NCBI GenBank assembly: GCA_016707075.1
Contig: JADJII010000012.1
Coordinates: 1-64,000, forward strand
Direction of reading: 5' to 3'
Length of the DNA: 64,000 bases
Origin: Egaibacter danicus
GTDB taxonomy: Bacteria > Pseudomonadota > Gammaproteobacteria > Burkholderiales > Burkholderiaceae_C
Under the pieces are notes generated by a model that saw only the letters and a program-made list of their open reading frames with translations, was not told the origin of the DNA and ran no database searches. The number at the start of each line of letters is the position of its first letter. The first letter of the stretch is position 1. Position numbers and translations under genes: made by a program. This document shows positions 42,820-51,293 of this stretch, piece by piece.

Positions 42820-44940
42820 ATGGCTGGAATGTTTGGCTCTGACGACAACACCGTCAGCAATGCCGCCTCCAAGGCGGCCTTCAAGCAAAACCTGAACAAG
42901 GTGTACAAGTGGTACACCGGAGGTTTTTTCATTTTCGTGGTGACCCTGGCCATTCTGGAGCAGATGGGCCTGTCCAGGCAATGGATCGGCTTCATTTTCC
43001 TGCTGGCTACGGTCGGTTTGTATGCGGGTATCGGCATCATGAGCCGCACCAACGATGCGGCCGAGTACTACGTTGCGGGTCGCCGGGTGCCGGCCATCTA
43101 CAACGGCATGGCGACCGGTGCTGACTGGATGTCTGCTGCGTCCTTCATCGGCATGGCCGGAACGCTGTACCTCACCGGTTACAGCGGCCTGGCCTTCATC
43201 ATGGGCTGGACTGGCGGCTACTGTCTGGTGGCACTGTTCCTTGCTCCGTACATGCGGAAGTTCGGCCAGTTCACAGTGCCAGACTTTCTGGGCGAGCGTT
43301 ATGGCGGCAACCTGCCGCGTTTCATTGGCATCGTTGCCGCCATTCTGTGCTCCTTCACCTATGTGGTGGCGCAGATCTACGGCGTGGGCCTGATTACTTC
43401 CCGTCTGACGGGCGTGGCGTTCGAACTCGGGATTTTCCTGGGTCTGGGCGGTATTCTGGTCTGTTCGTTCCTGGGCGGCATGCGCGCGGTGACCTGGACG
43501 CAGGTGGCGCAGTACATCATTCTGATCGTGGCCTACATGATCCCGGTGGTGTGGCTGTCGGTCAAGCAGACCAGCGTTCCTGTTCCTCAGGCAATCTACG
43601 GCTTCCAGCTGGAAAAAGTAACTGCGCTGGAGAAAAAGCTGGCCAATGACCCGAAAGAGCTGGAAGTACGCGAAGTCTTCAAGCAACGCTCGGCCGCCTT
43701 GGCTGAGAAGCTGAAAGATCCGGCGAACGCATTGGCTGCTGACAGGGCTGCTGCCGAGAAAAAGCTGGCTGATCTGAAAGCTGCCAACGGTGCTGCATCA
43801 GAAATCACAGCGGCTGAAAAAGCGCTGGCTGCCATGCCGAAAGACGAGGCGACTGCCAAGAAAGCCTGGACAGCGGCCAAAGCTGGCGCGGATACCAAAT
43901 CCAAGCCACTCAACGGCATGGTGCCGCACGCTCAGCAGTTTGCGGGTGACCCGAACGGTGATGCTGCAGCCCAGAAGGCTTATGACGTCTCGCGTCGCAA
44001 CTTCCTGGCCCTGATTTTCTGCCTGATGGTGGGCACCGCTGCGCTGCCACACATTCTGATGCGGTATTACACCGTGCCCAGTGTGAAGGAAGCCCGGCAG
44101 TCGGTGAGCTGGTCACTGTTCTTCATTTTCCTGCTGTACTTCACGGCGCCTGCTCTGGCTGTGCTGGTGAAATTCGAAGTCTTTACCGTGTTGATCGGTA
44201 CGCCGATGGACCAGTTGCCGGTTTGGATTGCGGAATGGAACAGGGTTGACCCTGCCCTGCTGTCGGTGACGGACATCAACAAGGACGGTTTCCTGCAGTT
44301 GAATGAAATGTCCATCGGTGGTGACATCATCGTGCTGGCGGCGCCTGCCATTGGTGGCTTGCCCTACGTGGTCTCCGGTCTGGTGGCTGCCGGTGGTCTG
44401 GCTGCTGCGCTGTCAACAGCAGACGGCTTGCTGCTGACCATTGCCAACGCGTTGAGCCACGATCTGTACTACAAGATGATCGATCCGAACGCATCAACCG
44501 CTCGCCGTGTTGCGATTTCCAAGACCCTGCTGCTGGTGGTGGCCCTGGCTGCTGCCTACGTGGCGGCGCAGAAACCAGCGGATATTCTGTTCCTGGTGTC
44601 CGCGGCGTTCTCGTTCGCGGCTGCGGCGTTCTTCCCTGCACTTACCTTGGGTATTTTCTGGAAACGGGCCACAGGCATTGCCGCCTCGCTGGGTATGGCG
44701 CTGGGTCTGGGCACCACGTTCTACTACATGATTACGACCCAGCCCTGGCTGCGTGGCGTCTTTGGTGTGACGTCCCCAATTCAGTTGTGGTGGGACATCC
44801 AGCCCATCTCGGCTGGCCTGTTCGGTGTACCTGTGGGCTTCCTGGTGATTATTCTGGTCAGCATGGTCACGCCGGCGCCCAGCAAGAAAGTCCAGGAACT
44901 GGTGGAGTATGTGCGTTACCCCAACCTGAAAGCCAGCTGA
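42820..44940 (+). CDS. Sodium:solute symporter (VC2705/ActP-like subfamily) with EF-hand-like loop
   Basis: This is a 706-residue symporter of the SSS family. NDAAEYYVAGRRVPAIYNGM and MSAASFIGMAGTLYL in the first half and LSTADGLLLTIANALSHDLY in the second are conserved. Substrates of the subfamily are probably small carboxylates such as acetate. Two insertions stand out: an Ala/Lys-rich, probably coiled-coil segment at about residues 267-386, and a perfect EF-hand-type loop DINKDGFLQLNE at residues 485-496. A terminator follows the gene. Confidence 0.92.
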   Translation: MAGMFGSDDNTVSNAASKAAFKQNLNKVYKWYTGGFFIFVVTLAILEQMGLSRQWIGFIFLLATVGLYAGIGIMSRTNDAAEYYVAGRRVPAIYNGMATGADWMSAASFIGMAGTLYLTGYSGLAFIMGWTGGYCLVALFLAPYMRKFGQFTVPDFLGERYGGNLPRFIGIVAAILCSFTYVVAQIYGVGLITSRLTGVAFELGIFLGLGGILVCSFLGGMRAVTWTQVAQYIILIVAYMIPVVWLSVKQTSVPVPQAIYGFQLEKVTALEKKLANDPKELEVREVFKQRSAALAEKLKDPANALAADRAAAEKKLADLKAANGAASEITAAEKALAAMPKDEATAKKAWTAAKAGADTKSKPLNGMVPHAQQFAGDPNGDAAAQKAYDVSRRNFLALIFCLMVGTAALPHILMRYYTVPSVKEARQSVSWSLFFIFLLYFTAPALAVLVKFEVFTVLIGTPMDQLPVWIAEWNRVDPALLSVTDINKDGFLQLNEMSIGGDIIVLAAPAIGGLPYVVSGLVAAGGLAAALSTADGLLLTIANALSHDLYYKMIDPNASTARRVAISKTLLLVVALAAAYVAAQKPADILFLVSAAFSFAAAAFFPALTLGIFWKRATGIAASLGMALGLGTTFYYMITTQPWLRGVFGVTSPIQLWWDIQPISAGLFGVPVGFLVIILVSMVTPAPSKKVQELVEYVRYPNLKAS

Positions 44941-44985
44941 TCACCCAGCTGGAAATGACCTGATCTGACCTGAAAGTCAGATCAA

Positions 44986-45018
44986 GGCCTGGCCACTTTC
45001 GGTGGCCGGGCTTTTTTT
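44986..45018 (+). terminator. Intrinsic terminator after symporter gene
   Basis: The stem GCCTGGCCAC/GTGGCCGGGC with a short loop is followed by seven T residues. Confidence 0.88.
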
Positions 45019-45052
45019 GGTTTGCTCGAACACAAGCGCGGTTGGGAGCGGA

Positions 45053-45082
45053 TTGCTGACGGGGCCCTGAATGGCATATAAT
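45053..45082 (+). promoter_or_regulatory. Promoter of the rpsF operon
   Basis: A perfect TATAAT (45077-45082) with TTGCTG (45053-45058), 18 bp apart. The leader before rpsF is about 85-90 nt. Confidence 0.65.
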
Positions 45083-45120
45083 GGCGGGCTTCGCCTTGCC
45101 ACACCTCTTTTAGACGCTGA

Positions 45121-45149
45121 GGGTGGCTTATCCGCCATTTTGGCCGCCC
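45121..45149 (+). promoter_or_regulatory. Possible S6:S18-binding leader hairpin
   Basis: In the rpsF leader GGGTGGC pairs with GCCGCCC (one G-U), and a CCG triplet lies in the internal loop next to a small CCA/TGG helix. Bacterial rpsF leaders are known to bear an S6:S18 autoregulatory motif with an unpaired CCG. The match is suggestive only. Confidence 0.35.
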
Positions 45150-45176
45150 GTTATGGGCAATCCACAAGGAGTATCA

Positions 45177-45551
45177 ATGCGTCATTACGAAATCATCCTC
45201 ATGATCCATCCGGATCAGAGCGAACAAGTTCCGGCCATGCTGGAGCGTTACAAGGGCATGATCACCGCTGGCGGTGGCAAGGTGCACCGTGTTGAAGACT
45301 GGGGTCGTCGCCAGTTGGTCTACATGATCAACAAGCTGGCCAAGGCTCACTACCTGTGCGTCAACATCGAGGCCGATCAGGCCGTGATGGCTGAACTGGA
45401 ACATGCGTTCAAGTTCAACGATGCCGTGTTGCGTCACCTGACCGTGTCCAAGAAAAAGGCCGATACCGGTCCTTCTTCGATGATGAAGACGGTGGAGCGT
45501 GAAGACGCCCGCAAGACCCAGCAAGCCGAGTTTCACGGTTCAGACCGATAA
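45177..45551 (+). CDS. rpsF: 30S ribosomal protein S6
   Basis: S6 binds S18 and 16S rRNA in the small-subunit platform. The 124 residues begin MRHYEIILMIHPDQSEQVPA and contain VHRVEDWGRRQLVYMINKL. ACAAGGAG lies upstream of the ATG at 45177. First gene of rpsF-priB-rpsR-rplI. Confidence 0.97.
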   Translation: MRHYEIILMIHPDQSEQVPAMLERYKGMITAGGGKVHRVEDWGRRQLVYMINKLAKAHYLCVNIEADQAVMAELEHAFKFNDAVLRHLTVSKKKADTGPSSMMKTVEREDARKTQQAEFHGSDR

Positions 45552-45572
45552 AGCTCGCTGTGTTGTTGAGGA

Positions 45573-45872
45573 GTGAGTGAAACAGCCAACCTGTTGATTT
45601 TGACGGCCAGTATTGTTGAGCTTGAAGCAATGCGATACACACCGGCCGGTTTGCCGGCACTAAACCTGAAACTCGAACACGAGTCGGAAGTTCAGGAGGC
45701 AGGTCAAACGAGACAGGTTAAAGCGGCTGTGAAAGCAGTGGCTTTCAGTGCGATAGCCGAGCGGCTTGCGAAGCAGGCCCCAGGCAGTATCTGGAAGTTC
45801 AGCGGTTTTCTGGCAACTCCCCGCAACGGCAAACACGTTGTTTTCCACATTCAAGAATTTTTGCAAAATTAA
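45573..45872 (+). CDS. priB: Primosomal replication protein N (PriB)
   Basis: PriB is a single-stranded DNA-binding OB-fold protein that helps restart stalled forks with PriA. The 99 residues include AMRYTPAGLPALNLKLEHES and ATPRNGKHVVFHIQEFLQ, as in other betaproteobacteria. The start is GTG at 45573; the ribosome-binding site GAGGA is unusually close to it. Its place between rpsF and rpsR is the conserved order. Confidence 0.93.
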   Translation: MSETANLLILTASIVELEAMRYTPAGLPALNLKLEHESEVQEAGQTRQVKAAVKAVAFSAIAERLAKQAPGSIWKFSGFLATPRNGKHVVFHIQEFLQN

Positions 45873-45886
45873 TTTAGGAGTCCATC

Positions 45887-46168
45887 ATGGCCGGACCAAA
45901 ACGTTTCAGTAAAGACAAGCGCCCCAAGCGCCCCGCACAAAACCTGCTGTTCAAGCGCAAGCGCTTTTGCCGCTTCACCGTCACGGGCGTCGAAGAGATC
46001 GACTACAAAGACATCGACACCCTGCGTGATTTCATCGCCGAAAACGGCAAGATCATTCCTGCTCGCCTGACTGGCACCCGTGCCATTTTCCAGCGCCAGC
46101 TCAACACCGCCATCAAGCGCGCGCGTTTCCTCGCGATGCTGCCGTACAGCGATCAGCACCGCATCTAA
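45887..46168 (+). CDS. rpsR: 30S ribosomal protein S18
   Basis: This is a 93-residue S18, partner of S6. It has a basic N-terminus (GPKRFSKDKRPKRPAQNLLF), IDYKDIDTLRDFI and RLTGTRAIFQRQLNTAIKRA. TTTAGGAG precedes the ATG. Confidence 0.97.
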   Translation: MAGPKRFSKDKRPKRPAQNLLFKRKRFCRFTVTGVEEIDYKDIDTLRDFIAENGKIIPARLTGTRAIFQRQLNTAIKRARFLAMLPYSDQHRI

Positions 46169-46180
46169 GGGAGTCACACC

Positions 46181-46633
46181 ATGCAAATCATTCTGCTCGA
46201 CAAGGTTGTGAACCTTGGCAACCTCGGCGAAATCGTCAAGGTCAAAGACGGCTATGCCCGCAACTTCCTGATCCCTTCCGGCCGCGCCCGTCGCGCCACC
46301 GCTGCTGCCAAGCAGGAATTCGAAGTCAAGCGCGCTGAACTGGAAAAAGCGGCTGCAGCCAAGCTGGCCGAGTGCCAGGCTCTGGGTGAAAAGCTGGCAG
46401 GTTCTACCGCCAAGCTGACCCAAAAGGCTGGCGTGGATGGCCGCCTGTTTGGTTCCGTGACCAACTACGACATCGCCGAAGAGCTGAACAAGCTGGGCTA
46501 CAAGGTTGTGAAGTCCCAGATCCGCATGCCCAATGGCCCGATCAAGGTCGTTGGCGACAGCACGGTCAGTGTGGCCCTGCACACCGACGTGGTGGTTGAC
46601 ATCACCGTGTCGGTTTACGGCGAAACCGCTTAA
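46181..46633 (+). CDS. rplI: 50S ribosomal protein L9
   Basis: L9 is made of two globular domains joined by a long helix. The 150 residues start MQIILLDKVVNLGNLGEIVK and contain GYARNFLIPSGRA. It is last in the operon and followed by a strong terminator. Confidence 0.97.
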   Translation: MQIILLDKVVNLGNLGEIVKVKDGYARNFLIPSGRARRATAAAKQEFEVKRAELEKAAAAKLAECQALGEKLAGSTAKLTQKAGVDGRLFGSVTNYDIAEELNKLGYKVVKSQIRMPNGPIKVVGDSTVSVALHTDVVVDITVSVYGETA

Positions 46634-46663
46634 TTCGCACCGACTTCGGTCTTTTGTGAATGA

Positions 46664-46700
46664 AGGCCGTCGGGGTCATGCCCGACGGCTTTTTGTTTTT
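46664..46700 (+). terminator. Intrinsic terminator after rplI
   Basis: The stem GCCGTCGGG/CCCGACGGC with a 6-nt loop is followed by TTTTTGTTTTT. Confidence 0.9.
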
Positions 46701-46710
46701 CAGCCGGGTT

Positions 46711-46841
46711 TTTTCCACAGCCATTTGCAGGAAACCCCCCGTTTATCCACAGGGTTATCCGATGACGTCATCCGGCCCAGGGCGTAGCATTGAACTTTCG
46801 CCGGTTGGCAAATTTCCCCAAAGAACCTATCTCTATCCACA
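46711..46841. promoter_or_regulatory. DnaA-box cluster in the dnaB leader
   Basis: TTATCCACA at 46743-46751 is the perfect consensus DnaA box. TTTTCCACA at 46711-46719 fits the relaxed consensus TTWTNCACA, and CTATCCACA at 46833-46841 differs at one base. All three have the same orientation. A perfect 12-bp palindrome GATGACGTCATC lies at 46761-46772. Confidence 0.6.
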
Positions 46842-48244
46842 TGTCTGCCGTCCTTTCAGCTGTTGACGATTTTGGTCAAGACCGCCAGGTCGCCCAGTTG
46901 CGCATCCCGCCCCATTCCATCGAATCGGAATCCAGTGTGCTGGGAGGCCTGCTGCTGGACAACTCCGCCTGGGACCGTGTGGGTGATCTGCTGGTTGAGG
47001 GTGACTTTTACCGCTATGAACACAAGCTGGTGTTTGCTGCAGTTGGAGGCCTGATCAACGCTTCCAAACCGGCTGACGTGATCACCGTGTTTGAACACTT
47101 GCACAGTCTGGGCAAAGCGGAAGAGGTGGGTGGTCTGGCCTACCTCAACTCACTGGCGCAATACGTTCCCAGTGCGGGCAACATTCGTCGTTATGCCGAA
47201 ATTGTGCGGGAGCGATCCATCCTGCGCAAACTGGTCAGCGCCAGCGACGAGATCGCCACCAACGCCTTCAATCCGCAGGGGCGACCTGTCGCCACCATCG
47301 TGGACGAAGCCGAGCAGAAGATCTTCAACATCGGCGAGCAGGGCTCCCGCATGAAGCAGGGCTTCCAGGGCATGGATTCGCTGGTGGTGAGCCTGCTGGA
47401 CCGGGTTCAGGAAATGGCTGACAACCCGAATGACATCACCGGCGTGCCCACCGGCTTTTACGACCTGGATCGTTATTTGTCCGGCATGCAGGCGGGCGAC
47501 ATGATTGTGCTGGCTGCGCGCCCATCCATGGGCAAAACAGCATTGGCGGTGAATATTGCCGAGCACGTGGCATTGAATGAAGGCCTGCCCGTAGCCGTGT
47601 TTTCCATGGAAATGGGCGCCTCACAGCTGGCTGTTCGGATCGTGGGCTCCATCGGCCGCATTGATCAGGGGCATCTGCGCACCGGCAAACTGTCAGATGA
47701 AGAATGGCCGCGACTGACGGAAGCCATCGAGAAGCTGCGCAATGTGTCCTTGCACATCGATGAGACACCAGGTCTCACGGTCAGTGAGCTGCGCGCCAAT
47801 GCCCGGCGCCTGGCGCGCCAGTGCGGCAAGCTCGGCCTGATCGTGGTGGACTACCTGCAGCTCATGAGTGTGTCCAGCAGCATGAGCGATGAGAACCGCG
47901 CCACCGCAGTGGGCGAGATCTCGCGTGGCCTCAAGATGCTGGCCAAGGAGCTTCAGTGTCCGGTGATTGCGCTGTCGCAGCTCAGCCGTGGGGTTGAGTC
48001 GCGCACCGACAAGCGCCCGATGATGAGTGACCTGCGCGAGTCCGGCGCCATCGAGCAGGATGCCGACGTCATCATGTTCATCTACCGGGACGACTATTAC
48101 AACAAGGAGTCCAAGGAAGAGAACGTGGCCGAGATCATCATCGCCAAACAGCGTAACGGCCCCACCGGCACCGTCAAGCTGTATTTCCAGAAATCGCAAA
48201 CCCGTTTTGAGAGCCTGGCCAGTGGCACAGGGGATGATTTTTAA
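46841..48244 (+). CDS. dnaB: Replicative DNA helicase DnaB
   Basis: DnaB is the hexameric helicase that unwinds DNA at the replication fork. The 467 residues comprise an N-terminal domain (PPHSIESESSVLGGLLLDN) and a RecA-like domain with Walker A ARPSMGKTALAVNIA, Walker B GLIVVDYLQLM and the DLRESGAIEQDADVI motif. The ATG at 46841 is used; a TTG at 46790 would add 17 residues. DnaA boxes lie in the leader. Confidence 0.97.
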   Translation: MSAVLSAVDDFGQDRQVAQLRIPPHSIESESSVLGGLLLDNSAWDRVGDLLVEGDFYRYEHKLVFAAVGGLINASKPADVITVFEHLHSLGKAEEVGGLAYLNSLAQYVPSAGNIRRYAEIVRERSILRKLVSASDEIATNAFNPQGRPVATIVDEAEQKIFNIGEQGSRMKQGFQGMDSLVVSLLDRVQEMADNPNDITGVPTGFYDLDRYLSGMQAGDMIVLAARPSMGKTALAVNIAEHVALNEGLPVAVFSMEMGASQLAVRIVGSIGRIDQGHLRTGKLSDEEWPRLTEAIEKLRNVSLHIDETPGLTVSELRANARRLARQCGKLGLIVVDYLQLMSVSSSMSDENRATAVGEISRGLKMLAKELQCPVIALSQLSRGVESRTDKRPMMSDLRESGAIEQDADVIMFIYRDDYYNKESKEENVAEIIIAKQRNGPTGTVKLYFQKSQTRFESLASGTGDDF

Positions 48245-48246
48245 GG

Positions 48247-48300
48247 TGAATCAGCCCCCAGCCCTTCTGGAATATGCGTAGTCAGCTATATTTTCTATAG
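48247..48300 (-). repeat. Dispersed ~50-bp repeat, copy 7 (intergenic, at the phoH stop)
   Basis: On the reverse strand CTATAGAAAATATAGCTGAC, then TACGCATATTCCAG, then AGGGCTGGGGGCTGATTC. Its first bases include the TAG stop of phoH. Confidence 0.8.
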
Positions 48301-50025
48301 CACTTCACTGGCAAAGTCTGCCAGCCGGGATCGTTCACCGCGGGCCAGCGTGATGTGTCCACCGTGCGGCCAGCCCTTGAACTTGTCCACCGCAAATGTT
48401 AGGCCCGATGAGCCTTCGGTGAGGTAAGGCGTATCGATCTGGGCCAGATTGCCCATGCAGACAATCTTGGTGCCGGGGCCTGCACGGGTGATCAGCGTCT
48501 TCATCTGCTTGGGCGTCAAATTCTGCGCTTCGTCGATGATGACGTATTTGGTCAGGAAGGTGCGCCCTCGCATGAAGTTCATGCTCTTGATCTTGATGCG
48601 GCTGCGAATCAGCTCGCTGGTGGCGGCGCGGCCCCATTCGCCGGCACTGGTGTCGGTCTTGCTGAGCACTTCCATGTTGTCGTCCAGCGCGCCCATCCAT
48701 GGGCCCATTTTTTCTTCTTCGGTGCCAGGCAGGAAGCCGATGTCTTCACCCACGCTGACGGTGGCGCGGGTCACGATGATTTCGGTGTAACGACGGTCGT
48801 CCAGCACCTGGGTCAGACCGGCTGCGAGTGCCATCAACGTCTTGCCGCTGCCGGCCGTGCCGGTGAGGGTGACAAAGTCCACCTCGGGGTCCATCAGCAG
48901 GTTCATCGCGAAATTCTGCTCGCGGTTGCGGGTGGTCACACCCCAAACCGCGTTCTTCAGGTGGTTGAAGTCCTTGAGTGTTTTGAAGACCGCCGTCTTG
49001 CCGCGGATCTCGGTCACACGCGCATACAGCGACGGCTCGCCGGGCGCCTCAAAGTAGACAAACTGGTTGATCAGCAGGCTGGGCACCACCGGCCCGGAAA
49101 TACGGTAGAACGTGTGTGCGCCGCTCTGCCAGCTCTCCACCGTCTGCCCATGCGTGGCCCAGAAGTCAGCAGGCAGGGCCAGGGAGCCGGAATACAGCAG
49201 GTCGCCGTCTTCCAGCGTCTTGTCATTCTGGTAATCGTCCGTAGCCAGGCCCAGGGCGCGGGCCTTGACGCGCATGTTGATGTCCTTGGACACCAGCACC
49301 ACTTCACGTGCATCGGCTTTGGATTCACTGGCCAGCGCCGCATGCTGCAGGCGCAGCGCCGCGACGACACCCAGAATCTGGTTGTCGGCCTTGCCCTGGG
49401 GCAGGCTGGTGGGCAGCGTGTAGTTCAGCGGCTGGGTCTGGAAAAACAGCTTGCCCTTGGCTTCCCGGTGGCCGGTGGTGTCGAGCAGCAGACCCGTGCC
49501 GATATCGTCGCCATTGGCACCCGCCAGTGCATCCAGCGTGCGGCTGGTCTGGCGTGCATTGCGGGCAACTTCGGTCATGCCTTTCTTGTGGCCATCCAGC
49601 TCTTCCAGCACGATCATCGGCAGGAAAATGTCATGTTCCTCGAAGCGGAACAGACACATGGGATCGTGCATCAGCACATTGGTGTCCAGCACAAACAGCT
49701 TGGTGGGGCCCGAGGCCTTGTCTTTCTTGCGCTTCGCCACGGGCTGGGCTTGTGACGCCACGTCGGTCGCCGTAACATTTGCTTTCAATTGAATAGGCTG
49801 CGACGTGGCAGCACGCGCCAATTTCCCGGAAGGAGGAGGGGGGTGCCCTGTTTCTCCATCATGTCGATCACCCAGTTGGCGGGCCTGCGGCCTGGCATCA
49901 ATCAGGTCGTTTGAAGACGGACGGCTCGTTTTTTTGGCTGGTTTGGGCGCACTGCGGGCCTGAACGTTGTAGGCATCGTGCGACAGCAAGGCTGCTCGCT
50001 TGGCGGGTGCGGGAGGCAATGGCAT
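48295..50025 (-). CDS. PhoH family protein with N-terminal PIN domain (PhoH2-like)
   Basis: This is a 576-residue PIN-PhoH fusion. After a disordered Pro/Ala/Lys-rich leader, the PIN nuclease domain begins LFVLDTNVLMHDP with its first catalytic Asp. The PhoH ATPase has Walker A LTGTAGSGKTLMALAAG and Walker B YVIIDEAQNLTP. Related proteins are RNA helicase-ribonucleases. The start at 50025 is the only ATG that keeps the leader; how much of the leader is real is uncertain. Confidence 0.92.
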   Translation of the reverse strand: MPLPPAPAKRAALLSHDAYNVQARSAPKPAKKTSRPSSNDLIDARPQARQLGDRHDGETGHPPPPSGKLARAATSQPIQLKANVTATDVASQAQPVAKRKKDKASGPTKLFVLDTNVLMHDPMCLFRFEEHDIFLPMIVLEELDGHKKGMTEVARNARQTSRTLDALAGANGDDIGTGLLLDTTGHREAKGKLFFQTQPLNYTLPTSLPQGKADNQILGVVAALRLQHAALASESKADAREVVLVSKDINMRVKARALGLATDDYQNDKTLEDGDLLYSGSLALPADFWATHGQTVESWQSGAHTFYRISGPVVPSLLINQFVYFEAPGEPSLYARVTEIRGKTAVFKTLKDFNHLKNAVWGVTTRNREQNFAMNLLMDPEVDFVTLTGTAGSGKTLMALAAGLTQVLDDRRYTEIIVTRATVSVGEDIGFLPGTEEEKMGPWMGALDDNMEVLSKTDTSAGEWGRAATSELIRSRIKIKSMNFMRGRTFLTKYVIIDEAQNLTPKQMKTLITRAGPGTKIVCMGNLAQIDTPYLTEGSSGLTFAVDKFKGWPHGGHITLARGERSRLADFASEVL

Positions 50026-50060
50026 GGGTGGTATGACTCGTATAAACAGGGTTCAGAAAA

Positions 50061-50090
50061 CAAAAAAGCCGCCCTGAGCCAAGGCGGCTT
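50061..50090 (-). terminator. Intrinsic terminator after the peroxiredoxin gene
   Basis: On the reverse strand AAGCCGCC/GGCGGCTT with a 9-nt loop is followed by a T-run. It lies between the peroxiredoxin gene and phoH. Confidence 0.8.
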
Positions 50091-50190
50091 GATGACGATA
50101 CGCTGGTGCAAACGCAGTTGCAGATTTCAACGGCATGAGGGTCATTATGCATGACCGAATCAAACCTCCAAACCCGCAATGTGGGTTGTC

Positions 50191-50667
50191 TCAGGCCGCC
50201 TTTTTCAGGGCTTTGACGGCCTTGAGCACGTCGTCCACATGGCCCGGGACCTTCAGGCCACGCCATTCTTCCTTGAGAAGACCGTCTGCCCCGATCAGGA
50301 AGGTGCTGCGCTCAATGCCTTTGACCTTCTTGCCGTACATGATCTTGTTTTTGACCACACCAAACATGTGGCACATTTTTTCTTCGGTGTCCGCAATCAG
50401 CTCGAACGGCAACTCCAGCTTGAGCTTGAACTCGTCGTGGGATTTCATGTTGTCGCGGGACACACCGAACACGGCGGCACCCGCTTTCACGAAATCCTTG
50501 TACTTGTCGCGAAACTGCATCGCTTCCGTGGTGCAGCCCGGGGTGTTGTCCTTGGGGTAAAAATATAAAACCAGGGTTTTGCCGTTGTGACTGGAGTTGG
50601 TCACCTTGACGCCACCAGTGGCATTTGCTTCGAATTCGGGGAGGGGTTTGTTGACAACGATCGCCAT
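50191..50667 (-). CDS. bcp: Peroxiredoxin (thiol peroxidase, Bcp/PrxQ type)
   Basis: This is a 158-residue peroxiredoxin that reduces hydroperoxides with thioredoxin. The peroxidatic Cys is in FYPKDNTPGCTTEA. The residue five positions later is Ala, not the second Cys of classical Bcp, so resolution must use another thiol. It is downstream of the Mth938-like gene on the same strand. Confidence 0.92.
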   Translation of the reverse strand: MAIVVNKPLPEFEANATGGVKVTNSSHNGKTLVLYFYPKDNTPGCTTEAMQFRDKYKDFVKAGAAVFGVSRDNMKSHDEFKLKLELPFELIADTEEKMCHMFGVVKNKIMYGKKVKGIERSTFLIGADGLLKEEWRGLKVPGHVDDVLKAVKALKKAA

Positions 50668-50706
50668 ATTTAACTTTATTCCCGTTTGCAGGATGTGTCA
50701 GACAGA

Positions 50707-50749
50707 GTCGGGAGAACTTGTTTGTGCTTGTCGCTTGCGCACTCCCGAC
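50707..50749. other. Inverted repeat in the peroxiredoxin leader
   Basis: GTCGGGAG (50707-50714) and CTCCCGAC (50742-50749) are perfect inverted arms; inside them TGTGC and GCGCA can also pair. There is no T-run on either strand, so it is not a standard terminator. Confidence 0.4.
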
Positions 50750-50780
50750 CAAACTGCGATTTTACTCTGAAAACGGGCCC

Positions 50781-51179
50781 TCAGGCACCTGCATCGCTGC
50801 CTGAAGACTCATTACCCAGCAAAAGAGCCACCACAACGCTGCGTCCCTCGCCAGCCAGAATGTTGTAGGTCCGGCAGGCGGCCTGCGTGTCCATGGTTTC
50901 CAGGCCAATGCGTTTGGTCATCAGGGCCTGCAGCCATTGGGGTTGGGGAAAACGGATGCGTTCACCGCTGCCAAAAATCACCAGTTCGGGGCTCAACTCG
51001 GCCAGTCTGGTGAAGTGGTCAGCCGTCAGATCCTGAAACCGGGCGCAACACCACGCCAAGCGCTGCCCGCTGGAGGCGATCACCACGCTGTGCGTGATTT
51101 GCTCGCCGTCAACCCGTATCCAGCCCGGCCCGTAACCCGAGATGGATTGCACATCAAATTTGTCGGGATGGAGTTTCAT
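50781..51179 (-). CDS. Mth938-like domain (DUF498) protein
   Basis: This is a 132-residue protein starting MKLHPDKFDVQSISGYGPGW and containing ELVIFGSGERIRFP and GLETMDTQAACRTYNILAGE, the pattern of the Mth938/NDUFAF3-like fold. The molecular role in bacteria is unclear; the eukaryotic homologue is a complex I assembly factor. An upstream frame to 51227 is less likely. It is divergent from the aminotransferase gene. Confidence 0.88.
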   Translation of the reverse strand: MKLHPDKFDVQSISGYGPGWIRVDGEQITHSVVIASSGQRLAWCCARFQDLTADHFTRLAELSPELVIFGSGERIRFPQPQWLQALMTKRIGLETMDTQAACRTYNILAGEGRSVVVALLLGNESSGSDAGA

Positions 51180-51293
51180 ACGGGCTCGTGGGTGGAATTG
51201 GGTGTTGTATCTGATGCTGCACCGCACTAAACCAGTGCGGAACTGTGGTCAAATTATAGGTTTCACCCTGTGGTGCTGACCCTAGGAGGGACT

